A DNA stretch of 64,000 bases from Saprospiraceae bacterium (lineage in GTDB: Bacteria > Bacteroidota > Bacteroidia > Chitinophagales > Saprospiraceae). The notes under the pieces are model-generated. The model was not told where the DNA came from. It saw nothing but the letters and a program-made list of their open reading frames with translations, and ran no database searches. A program made the position numbers and the translations under genes. The DNA is taken from contig JANQLV010000014.1 of NCBI GenBank assembly GCA_028280415.1, positions 1 to 64,000 on the forward strand, given 5' to 3'. This document shows positions 1 through 9,500 of this stretch, in pieces (position 1 is the first letter of the stretch; every line of letters begins with the position of its first letter).

Positions 1-95
1 CTTGTTCTAATGTCAATTTTATAAACCGCATTTGGATAACTTTTTACCCAAATTTAATACTTTATCATTTTACCGAATTATTTATTCAGCATTAC

Positions 96-347
96 TTAAT
101 TATTTCCATAGTACGTTAATTGCTGTGGTGCATTGGATTTTTCTAGTATTATAGCAGTATCACCTCTATTTAATTGAAATAAGATTTCACCATCCTGATT
201 GGCTTGATTTCTTATGTTAACTTTTTCTCCTTTTATTGAGAGGTATTCTTTGATGTTGAATTTTGAATTATCACAAGAATAAAAGAAGAAACAAGTGAGT
301 AGTAGTAATAAAACTTTATTAATGTGATTGGCTTCTATATTGTTCAT
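96..347 (-). CDS. Small SH3-like lipoprotein, probably truncated
   Basis: An 83-residue protein. Its N-terminal hydrophobic segment ends in a lipobox-like FYSC, so it is probably a lipoprotein anchored in the envelope. Residues about 40-70 resemble the first strands of a bacterial SH3 domain (VNIRNQAN...GEILFQLNRGDTAIILEKS). Family members normally continue past the YYGN motif with a further 20-30 residues ending in GWI or similar. Here a stop follows YYGNN directly, so the domain looks cut short. It lies 65 bp downstream of the first CHAT gene on the same strand and may be the last gene of that transcription unit. Function unknown; a decayed remnant is possible. Confidence 0.5.
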   Translation of the reverse strand: MNNIEANHINKVLLLLLTCFFFYSCDNSKFNIKEYLSIKGEKVNIRNQANQDGEILFQLNRGDTAIILEKSNAPQQLTYYGNN

Positions 348-412
348 GTTTTTGTTTTTGGCGTTAAAGAATATACAAGACTATTAGAGGAGAAGTTTTT
401 AAATCCTAATTA

Positions 413-3232
413 CTATTCCAGTAAGATAAATCCTGCCCAATAATATGGATCGTATTTAGTCGACATTTCCAATTGCGTTTTTCTAAAAGCGTCATTTACA
501 TTATCACTTTCTAAATAGTGTTTGTAAAATGTTTCCATAAATATTATAGATTCGTAATCAGGAATCTCCCAAAGAGATATAATTAACTTTTCTACACCAG
601 CATGTTTAAAAGCACGTTGCATTCCTAAGGTACCTTCTGTATTTTCTATTTGACCTAAACCTGATACACAAGTTGAAAGCACTATTAATTCAGTATTGTG
701 TAGATTAAGATTGACAATTTCATACGCGGTTAGAATACCATCTTTTACATCTTCAGGAACTTTTCCTCCTAGCCAAGCATAATTTGCTCCGGTAAATACT
801 AACCCGGACCGCATCATCGGTTGTTGTAGATTCGAAATTGCTTTGGGTATATGGAAATTTACCGATTGAGATTGTCTTTGATTTTTATCATCTGTTTGGA
901 GCATAGGAAAAAAGAAACCATGAGTCGCGATATGCAGTATTCTCGGAGAATCGCTTGAACAGTTTTTTAAATTTTCTTCTGTAGCTTCTATTCCTATGAA
1001 CTGTTGTTTGTTCCATTCTTTTGAATCGAGAAGATTAATTATTTGGTTAACTTCTTTTTCTGTACTTGGTAAAAAGCTCCAAGTCAATGCTTGTGTGTTT
1101 ATTTGGGGTGAAGTATTTTGATCATTTTTTCCTTGAAAAAGATCAAAGTTTGCTCCGCCAAAACATACAATGGATTTTTCACGAGACGGATACTTTTCTT
1201 TTTCAATTTTGGCAAAATCTTTTAGTGTACCATATTGATAGAGTTGGTAATCTTCACATAAATGTTTCCCATCCTGGCTGGTCAATTGTGAGAATGCTAC
1301 CTTATTGAGTAGCCCGGAGATAGAATAATGAATTTTAGTTTTATGCTTAAGGAAAAAATTGAATGGTTCCCAAATCAGTTGATATAAGTCAGAAGATAAG
1401 TCGATATCATTTGCATAGGTTAACTTTGCTTTATTCTCATAGTCAAAGAATAAGGATAATTGGTTTTTATTGCATAATTCAATCCATTGTGGATACTCCA
1501 TGTATTTATCTACAATAATTGCAACATACTTATCCTCTTGCCTCTGATTACTGGTTTGGTCGCTAAAATCTAGAAATGCTATAGCCACCTCATTGGTGTC
1601 TAATTGAGTTCGAATGTTTTCCCATTTAATAATAGCTTCAAATTGATTCGTATATATTTCAACCTGTCGACTTATTACTTTTTCTAGGGAATCTGCTTTA
1701 TGTTCTAAATCAAATATATCAATGGGGTTATTAGAATTTGCTATCTCATTTCCCATCCAGAATCTATAAATAAGTTTACGAGTCCGCTTCCACTCTTCAT
1801 AAGGCCTCAATAAGTCTAGCTGCTTCGATTGGATAGTTTTTTTTCGAACATCCACTGTTATATCCAATGCTAAGGTCTTAGTTGCTAACAAGAGGTTTAA
1901 AGCTTCTTTGCTTAATTCAGGAATTTCCTTGATAGCTTCATTCGTAAAAGAGTAAAAGTCTTGAAGATAATATCTGACTTTGTTGTTTAGAAATTGAAGC
2001 TTCTCAACTTCACTCATAATTGGATAAATGTTTTTTATCTGGTATAATAAATTTTGAATCGCCTTTTGAAAATAATAATGCGCTACATGAAAATTGTTTT
2101 CTTCCCAATATAGGCCTCCCAAATTCAATGCTGTAGTTCCGTATGAAGGATGATTAATACCGTATAGTCTCTTTGTTATAGCTAAACTTTCTTTGTACAA
2201 ACTTATGGCAGTATCAATTTTTTTTAGATCAACATATATACCTGCTAAATTATTGATTGAAATAGCGTATTCTTGATGACTTGGTCCTAGTTTTTCTTTT
2301 ATAACCCTGTTACTGCGTAAAAATAATTGTTCTGCTCTTGAGTAGTTTTGTAATTCTTGTTCACAGGAAGCAAGGTTGTTTAAACTACGAGTAAAAGCCA
2401 TAGAGGTATTACCATAGGTTTTTTCATTAAGCCTTAAGGCTTCTTCGTAATATTGTCTAGCTACCTCAAACTTATTTTTTTTCACTTTAAGAAGTGCCAG
2501 AATATTTAACTGGGTGGCATAATTCTCAGGGTCTGTATTGGGATCAATTAACTCCTTAGTTTTTTCGATATATACTTCTGATTTATCAAATTGCCCCAGA
2601 TCGTAATAAACACTCCCTAGGTTGTAGAAAATAACAGGGAGTTTATCATGGGGAAATTGCTTGCCTACTAAATTTGTTAATTGTAAGGCACGAAGAAATA
2701 ATCTTTCTGCCTCTGCTAAATCTCCGCTTGCATGATAGATTTCTCCTAATTCTTTGATATGCATTATGTAATCTAAGGAAGTTGTATCACTTTGATCACT
2801 TGACGTTTTTAAGGCTTGAACTGATATCTTTTTTGCCTTTTCAAATTTATTTACTTCTAGATATAGTGCAGCGATTACCTTTAACCCATCCCTATAACTA
2901 GGATCATTAGGGTGGATTTTTTTAATAAATTCTAAGGAAAGTTGCTCTGCCAAGTCATAAACACCACAATCTACATATACAGGAATACTTGCTTTCAGGA
3001 AAGTGGTATATTCTTTCGATTTATTATCTAGTTCAACTTCCGCTAGATATCGAGCCTTATCCATCCAGTAAATTGCCTTTGTACAATTTTTATTAAATGA
3101 AGCTATAATTGACTTCCTTAAATACTGTTCAAAACTATCTTGGGCGCCATTGTTGGAACAACAAATAAAGAACATTGAACACGTGAGAAGCATATTCAGA
3201 ATGTTCTTGTCTTGGAATAATATTTTAAGCAT
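413..3232 (-). CDS. Exported TPR-CHAT domain protein (intact)
   Basis: A 939-residue protein. An N-terminal hydrophobic stretch ending in Cys-Cys suggests a lipoprotein signal. Residues about 60-400 form tandem TPRs of the roughly 42-residue TPR_12 kind (YEEALRLNEKTYG..., LNNLA.LY). A helical linker follows, and the last 280 residues are a CHAT domain, the caspase/separase-like peptidase fold. The catalytic pair is visible as His771 (LHIATHG) and Cys855 (LSTCVSG), and the chain ends with the family's YYWAGF motif. Substrate unknown. It is the third and most divergent of three neighbouring exported CHAT paralogues. A TCTATTTG element at 3268-3275 and 21-bp-spaced repeats at 3304-3335 lie upstream, so it probably has its own regulated promoter. 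No MORN repeats are present, unlike its two neighbours. Confidence 0.88.
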   Translation of the reverse strand: MLKILFQDKNILNMLLTCSMFFICCSNNGAQDSFEQYLRKSIIASFNKNCTKAIYWMDKARYLAEVELDNKSKEYTTFLKASIPVYVDCGVYDLAEQLSLEFIKKIHPNDPSYRDGLKVIAALYLEVNKFEKAKKISVQALKTSSDQSDTTSLDYIMHIKELGEIYHASGDLAEAERLFLRALQLTNLVGKQFPHDKLPVIFYNLGSVYYDLGQFDKSEVYIEKTKELIDPNTDPENYATQLNILALLKVKKNKFEVARQYYEEALRLNEKTYGNTSMAFTRSLNNLASCEQELQNYSRAEQLFLRSNRVIKEKLGPSHQEYAISINNLAGIYVDLKKIDTAISLYKESLAITKRLYGINHPSYGTTALNLGGLYWEENNFHVAHYYFQKAIQNLLYQIKNIYPIMSEVEKLQFLNNKVRYYLQDFYSFTNEAIKEIPELSKEALNLLLATKTLALDITVDVRKKTIQSKQLDLLRPYEEWKRTRKLIYRFWMGNEIANSNNPIDIFDLEHKADSLEKVISRQVEIYTNQFEAIIKWENIRTQLDTNEVAIAFLDFSDQTSNQRQEDKYVAIIVDKYMEYPQWIELCNKNQLSLFFDYENKAKLTYANDIDLSSDLYQLIWEPFNFFLKHKTKIHYSISGLLNKVAFSQLTSQDGKHLCEDYQLYQYGTLKDFAKIEKEKYPSREKSIVCFGGANFDLFQGKNDQNTSPQINTQALTWSFLPSTEKEVNQIINLLDSKEWNKQQFIGIEATEENLKNCSSDSPRILHIATHGFFFPMLQTDDKNQRQSQSVNFHIPKAISNLQQPMMRSGLVFTGANYAWLGGKVPEDVKDGILTAYEIVNLNLHNTELIVLSTCVSGLGQIENTEGTLGMQRAFKHAGVEKLIISLWEIPDYESIIFMETFYKHYLESDNVNDAFRKTQLEMSTKYDPYYWAGFILLE

Positions 3233-3258
3233 AATATCAAATTAACCTAAATGAGACA

Positions 3259-3277
3259 ATTCTATTGCAAATAGAAT
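3259..3277. other. AT-rich hairpin, 8-bp stem and 3-nt loop
   Basis: ATTCTATT (3259-3266) and AATAGAAT (3270-3277) are perfect inverted repeats around GCA. The hairpin overlaps the putative -7 element of the downstream CHAT gene. A second small inverted repeat, TTTCATT/AATGAAA, lies at 3320-3338. Role unknown. Confidence 0.4.
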
Positions 3278-3303
3278 GAATTGCGGCTTTTTCACCAGAC
3301 TGA

Positions 3304-3335
3304 TTAAGTGAAGGTGTCATTTCATTTAGTGAATG
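3304..3335 (-). promoter_or_regulatory. Candidate LytTR operator: two direct repeats 21 bp apart
   Basis: On the + strand TTAAGTGAAGG (3304-3314) and TTTAGTGAATG (3325-3335) match at 9 of 11 positions and start exactly 21 bp apart. LytTR regulators such as AgrA bind 9-bp direct repeats separated by 12 bp, giving the same 21-bp period. The pair lies just upstream of a -33/-7-like pair (CTGG, 19 bp, TCTATTTG) for the 413-3232 gene. Regulation by the LytTR protein at 16109-16807 is inferred. Confidence 0.45.
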
Positions 3336-3418
3336 AAACGATTGATTTTTGCTAAAAAGTGACCTGTTTTGTGTGGGATGATATTACATATAGACTATTC
3401 TCTGAAAATTCATTTATT

Positions 3419-4846
3419 CTACCAATACAAACCCTGCCCAATAATGGGGCTCATACTTCTCAGACATCTCTCTCTCTGAGTTTTTATAAAAGCAGCTCGA
3501 ATGGAATCACCATTTAAGTAATAACCATAGAAAGTTTCCATAAACTCTATGGTCTCATTATCCGGTATTTTCCAAATAGATATAATGATTTTATCTACTC
3601 CAGCTTGTTTGAAAGCCCGTTGTAAACCAAAGATTCCTTCAGTAGATTCAATATCACCTAGGCCGGTATCGCAAGCAGATAAAACGACCAATTCTGTATT
3701 TCTTAAATCAAGATTGACTATTTCATATGAAGTAAGGACACCATCATCAATTCCTTCTGGTACTTCTCCACCTTTCCAAACATGGTTAGCTCCTGTGAAA
3801 ATTAGGCCGGAGCGCATGAGTGGTTGATCTGAAAGAGAAATATTTTTTTGATAAGAATCTCCCATTAGTTGAATATGATTTAGTTCATTAGCATCCGTTT
3901 TGGGATCAGGAAGGAAAAAGCCATGTGTAGCAATGTGGAGAATTCGAGGAGAGTTACCAGAGAGTTTTTTAAAGTTTTGTTCTGTAGCAATTGTGTCAGA
4001 GTAGTTTTCTGCTTTCCATCCTGATTGATTAGATAATTGGCTTATCCTTTCGACTTCTTTTTTTGTGCCTTCTAAATATGGCCAGGATTCCATGATTTTT
4101 TCTCGGTGTTTAGAAAGGCTTGGTTGAAAATTTATTAAAGAAAGACTATCAATGTTGGGAGTATCAAAGGAAGTATCGAATGAATGATTAAAGTTTGCCC
4201 CCCCGAAAGTTGCTATTGTATTAGTAGAGAAATTTTTGGGCTGATTTCTTTGTTTGATAAAATCTCTAAGTGTTGTGTATTGATTCAGTTGATAAATGTC
4301 ATTTAAGCGATTGCCTTTTTCATCGAGTAGTGTTTGAAAAGAAATTATATTTAGTAATCCGGAAGGAGAATAATGAACCGTAGTACTTTTTTTCAAGTAA
4401 GATTCTAATGGTTCCCAGATGAGTTGATATAATTTGTGTGCAACTTCGTTTTCGGAAATGTAAGTGTTGTTTTGATTTGCTTTTTCATAGTTTAAATATT
4501 TTTTTAAATCCCTCTTGAGGCAGAGTTTTATTAATTGAGGGGTTTTATCATCAGGACGAATGACTAAGGCCATATAGTAGGTTGTATCAGTCCAAGCCCT
4601 TCCATTAAAATATTTAAAATCAATAAAAGAAATACTCGTCTCCTTCTTTTCCAGATTGTTTCTAATGTCTTTCCATTGATAGGTAGTATTCTCTAGCTGG
4701 TTAGCAAATAAGTAAGACCTTCGACTAAGCGTTTTTTCTAATGAATCAGCTTTGACATTTTCAGTTTCTATGTTGATTGTACGGCTTTCTCGTTCGTGAA
4801 TACTTAGTGTATTAGCCTTTGCTATTTTTGCCGCTGACTTAGCCAA
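3419..4846 (-). pseudogene. CHAT half of a frameshifted MORN-TPR-CHAT gene
   Basis: The frame encodes a CHAT domain closely related to the C-terminus of the intact 6566-11278 gene; a 120-bp hand comparison gives about 85% nucleotide identity. The catalytic motifs LHIATHG and LSACDTG are preserved. It is joined to the upstream MORN-TPR half by a -1 shift at a run of five A (coding strand, 4825-4829). Adding one A restores QRQKIAKAN, which aligns with the paralogue. A second shift lies near the 3' end: the CT tract at 3467-3477 is one dinucleotide too long, so the read-through tail ends QGLYW. Removing two bases restores the family ending EMSEKYEPHYWAGFVLVE with a stop at 3414-3416. The apparent own start is a TTG inside the junction and probably not used. 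Decay, phase variation or sequencing error are all possible. Confidence 0.75.
3467..3477. repeat. CT dinucleotide tract at a frameshift
   Basis: TCTCTCTCTCT lies at 3467-3477. The equivalent position of the intact paralogue (about 6619-6627) is shorter and keeps the C-terminal frame. The tract is two bases too long for the conserved YYWAGF ending of the CHAT domain. It is a simple repeat able to expand or contract by slippage. Confidence 0.7.
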
Positions 4847-6339
4847 TGATCATAAAGCTTTAGTAAGGTTGAATCCTGAGATTGTAAAATCCTTTGTCGG
4901 ATATTCACAAAAGTGGAAATTGCTAAGCCTTTGCTGCTCAAATTTAGATCTGCTGAAACAGATAAAAGCTCTGGAAAAGTATCTGAATGATTAATAGTAA
5001 AAGAATAATAATTTTGAAAGTGGAATTCAATTTTATTTTTTAAAAATTGAATTTTTTCGACCTCACTTAGGCTAGGATAAAGCTTTTTCAGTTGAATTAT
5101 TTTACTTTTAGCGCTTTCAGTATACTTAGATTTTGCGATCTGGAAATATCCCATGTTATTATAAAGATTCGCTGATTGCTCTAAATTCACATTATAGTAA
5201 GGATGCTGTTTGCCCAAAGTTTTAAGAATGATTTCTTGGCTTTCTAAAAATAAGCGTTCCGCCTTAGCATACAATTCTTTTTTTGCGTATAATCTTGCTA
5301 AATTACCTAAGCTTGCAGCATAGTGAGGATGCTGATCTCCTGTCACTTCTAGAATGATTTGTTGACTATCAAGAAATAAAGATTCTGCTTTTTTATACGA
5401 CTCTATAATCTGATATAATGCTGCTAGATTATTTAAACTAATTGCATAGTTAGATTGGTTCTTATTTTGTGGATTAGATTGAATTTGTAAACTTTCTAAA
5501 AGTAAAGATTCTGCTTTTTTGTAGAGCCCCATTTTTTTATAAAGTTCGGCTAAATTGTTCAAACCAGAGGCATAGTCAGGATGGTCTTCCCCTAATACTT
5601 CCGCCCAGCAACGTAAGCTTTCTTGATATAAAAATTCTGCTTTTTCAAATAAACCTAAATGTTGATAAATCCCTGCTAGATTATTTAGATTACTGATATA
5701 ATATGGGTGATTGTTCCCAAATTCAATCAGCAATTGTTGTTTAGCTTTTTCTCCCCAAAAAATTGCCTTATTATAATCTCCAATATCATATGATATTAGC
5801 AATCTTCGACCAAGTTCTGACCCTGTAAGCCCTTCTCCAGTTATGAAATTCTTACTTCTACTTAGAATTCCTTGTTCGTTCCAGATAAACCAAACCCCTT
5901 CATGATGATCATTTTTATATTGCCCTTCAATAGCCAATTTTTTATTATTATGCCAACTTTTATATTTTCCATTCATTTTTCCTTTTTTATATTCGGTCTC
6001 TCTTTTTTTTTCCCCATTCTCAAAATACCATATACATAATCCATCCATGACTTTTTTTGGGCTTTCTGAAAGTAGTTTTCCCTGCCATTGAAGAAAACCT
6101 GACGAATAATAATCTCTTACTAGACCCTTCGGCACCCCGTGCTTATAAGTGATCAAACGATAATAGGTAATGGAATCTGGATCTTCTGTGATGCGCCAAC
6201 TTGGAGAGTAGATGTAAGTCCATCGCCCATGCTTGTTACCGTTCTCATCATAAGCATTTGGAGATTCTGGAATTTGTTGACTATAGATGCTAAATGATAT
6301 TACAAGAAAGAACAGAGAAAGAATAATTTTTAAATTCAT
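4822..6339 (-). pseudogene. MORN-TPR half of a frameshifted CHAT gene
   Basis: The best start is the ATG at 6339, which begins a clean signal peptide (MNLKIILSLFFLVISFSIYSQ). A farther upstream start at 6375 would bury it. After the signal come MORN_2/YwqK-like repeats (about residues 20-140; YENG/HxNG with GxxxG patterns), about five 42-residue TPRs, and a helical segment. The frame then stops at LSQRQK because of a one-base loss in an A run at 4825-4829; the CHAT catalytic domain continues in another frame. Without suppression this half is an exported TPR protein lacking peptidase function. Architecture and order match the intact 6566-11278 neighbour, so this is a shortened tandem duplicate with about 5 rather than 20 TPRs. 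Confidence 0.75.
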
Positions 6340-6457
6340 GGCACTTAGATTAAATAAGGATGGAGAAAAGAGCATTTATCTTTAAGTATTGCTTTAAGGG
6401 AATGAGGTTATTCTGCACTACTAATAGAAGGAAAAAGTAACATAATATCCATAGTCG

Positions 6458-6489
6458 AGCAGTGGAATGATCTTTTCGTTTAGTGAAGG
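6458..6489 (-). promoter_or_regulatory. Candidate LytTR operator (weak pair, 21-bp spacing)
   Basis: AGTG cores at 6461-6464 (CAGTGGAATG) and 6482-6485 (TTTAGTGAAGG) are exactly 21 bp apart. The second box is almost identical to those at 3304-3335, but the first shares only the core. The pair sits about 120 bp upstream of the ATG at 6339, in the same relative orientation as the other candidate operators. Confidence 0.3.
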
Positions 6490-6502
6490 ATAAGTGTTGT
6501 TA

Positions 6503-6520
6503 AGCTAGCTTTTTCTAGCT
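6503..6520 (-). terminator. Possible weak terminator hairpin
   Basis: AGCTAG (6503-6508) and CTAGCT (6515-6520) form a 6-bp stem with a 6-nt loop, about 45 bp beyond the stop of the MORN-TPR-CHAT gene. No strong U run follows on the minus strand, so termination is uncertain. Confidence 0.3.
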
Positions 6521-6565
6521 CGACATTATTGGTAGAAATCAATTGATAATTAATCAAAGTTATGG

Positions 6566-9500
6566 TTACTCAACCAAAACAAATCCTGCCCAATAATAAG
6601 GCTCATACTTCTCAGACATATCTCTCTGCGTTTTTATAAAAGCTTCTCGAATGGTATCATCATTTAAGTAATAACCATAGAAAATTTCCATAAACTTTAC
6701 TGTCTCATCATCTGGTATTTTCCAAAGCGACATGATGATTTTATCTACCCCCGCTTGTTTAAAAGCTCGTTGTAAACCAAAGACCCCTTCTGTGGATTCG
6801 ATATCTCCCAGGCCGGTATCGCAGGCAGATAAAACAACCAATTCTGTATTTCTTAAATCGAGGTTAACTATCTCATAAGAAGTAAGGATGCCATCATCGG
6901 CTCCTTCAGCTACTTTTCCACCTTTCCATGCATGATTAGCACCAGTGAAGACTAGACCGGAGCGCATTAGGGGCTGGTCAATTAAATAAGACATTTTGCT
7001 AAAACCTTGTAAGCTTGGTTTGTATAAATCGAGTTTATAAAACAAAGGATCTTGTGAGAGGTCTTTGAACTTATGCTGCTTTTCAGCCATTAAAAAGAAT
7101 CCATGTGTAGCAATGTGCAGGATGTGTGGAGAATTGCCAGACAGAAACTTTAGGTTTGTTTCCGTAGCCAATGCTCCTTGGAAATCTTGTGTCAACCAAT
7201 CAGAAGATTGAAATAATTCAGTAATGCTCTTGGTTTCCTCTATACTGCCATGAAGAGGTTGCCAGGCCCTTGTGAGTTTTCCTACTCTTTTGGGGAGACT
7301 GAATTGTTTGAGTTGCATTTGTGTTTTTGCGGTCTCCTCGATAGTGTTTTCTTCGTTTTCTATTTGGTCAAAGCTATTGCTACCAAAGCTTGAAATGGTA
7401 TAAGTATTTGCTCGACTTGGTTGTGTTCGGAGTTTGATTAAATCTCTAAGTGTTGTATATTGAGAAAGCTTATATTTTTCGCTTAATCTATTTCCTTCAA
7501 AATCAATCAAAAGGTGAAAAACAATACGATTAAGAAGTCCTGAGGGGGAATAATGAATACTAGTATACCCCTCTAAATGGGGTGACAAGGGTTTCCATAT
7601 TAGTTGATACAATTCACTTGCAAAATCATTATCAGTAATGTATGTTCCTCTTTCATTTGCTTTGTTAAAGGTCAGAAATTGCTTTAGATCTCTATCTAGA
7701 CAGAGCTCAACAAGTAGGGGATAGTTATCTTGAGGCCGAATAATTAAAGCTATGTAATATATGGAATCAGTAAAACTTCTTTTATTAAAGTATTTGACAC
7801 TCAAAAAAGAAATACCTGCTTCATCTTCTTTCAGATTCTTTTTAATGTCATGCCATTTGTATTGAAGGTTTTCAAATTGGTCTGCAAAAACTTGCGAATT
7901 TCTTACAAGTATTTTTTCTATGGAGTCAACTTGTGATTCTAAAACTTCTAATTTAAGACCCTGGTGATTCCTTGCATTTTTGCTCATAGTTAGAGCATCT
8001 GCGATTTGGCTTCGCTGCCTTTGCCATAATTCATAAAGTTTTAAATTGGTTGAATCTCCCGATTGAAGAATTGTTTGGCGTATATTCGAAACGGTGGATA
8101 AGATAAGCCCCTTGCTGCCTAGATTAAGATCCATTATTACACCCGGAAGTTCCGAAAAATCTTTATAATGTCGTATCCCGAAAGAATAATAAATTTGGAA
8201 TTGATCATCAATCTCGTTTTCTACAAATAGGAGTTTTTCTTTTTCATTCAAACCGGAATAATACCTAAGTATTTGATTTTGTAGATTATTTAATCCTGCG
8301 AGAAAATGAGATTTGGCTAATTCATAAAAACCTATATTTTCATAAAGAATCGCTAAACCATAAAGGCCATGAGCAAATAAAGGATGCTGTTCGCCAAATA
8401 ATTTAGCTGTTATTTCTTGGCATTCTTGATACAAAGGTTCGGCTTTTTCAAATAAGCCCATATTCAAATAAAGAAAGGCTTGGTTTCTCACGCTAGAGGC
8501 ATAATAAAAATGATCCTTGCCATATGCATCCTTAAAGATTGCCTTGCATTCCTTGTATAATGGTTCGGCTTTTTTGTACTGCCCCATTTTTGTATAAAAT
8601 CCCGCAAGGCTATTTAGGCTCGCGGCATAATCAGGATGCTTTTTACCAAGCAGGTTGGCCAAGATTCGTCTGCCTTTCTGATACGAATCTTCAGCTTTTT
8701 CATACAAACCCAATTTTTCATAAAGTCCTCCCATGCTAACTAGACTTCTGACATAATCTAGGTGTTCTTCACCCAAAACTTTCTTTAGGGTTCGTTGGCT
8801 TTCAAGATAAAGCGTTTGAGCTTTTTCGTACTGTCCCATTTTAATATAAAGGACAGCTAAATTATTTAATAAAGCAGCATAATCGGGATGTTCTTCACCC
8901 AAAACTTTCTTTAGAATTTGTCGGCTTTTTTGATATTGGGATTCAGCTTTTCCATACAAACCCAATTTTTGATAAAGTCCTCCCAGGTTAACTAGGGTGC
9001 TGCCATAATGTAAATGCTCTTCACCCAAAACGTTCTTCAGGATTCGTTGGCTTTTTTGATATTGGGCTATTGCTTTTTCAAATAACCCCATTGATTCATA
9101 TAATTGCCCTAGTTCCCCTAGGCAAATAGCAAACTGAGGATGTTCTTTACCCAGTATATTACCAATTATTTGCACACTTTCCTTTAACTGGTGTTCGGCT
9201 TTTTCATATAGGCCCAATTCTTGATAAAGCTTACCTAAACCAAATAAGGTTAAAGAATAATTGGGGTCATCAATGCACTGTGAATTAATCATGTTTTGCA
9301 GACTTTCTTTGTAAAGTTGTTCTGCTTCTTTTAATAAGCCTTTTTCCTTAAATATCCTTGCTAAATTATACAAGTTGGCGGCATAAAGGACATAGTCTTT
9401 GAATTGCAACTTTTCAATGATTTGAAGGCTTTCTTGGCATAAAGTCTCCGCTTCATCATACAATCCAATATTGAAACATATATTTGCCAATTCATGAAGA

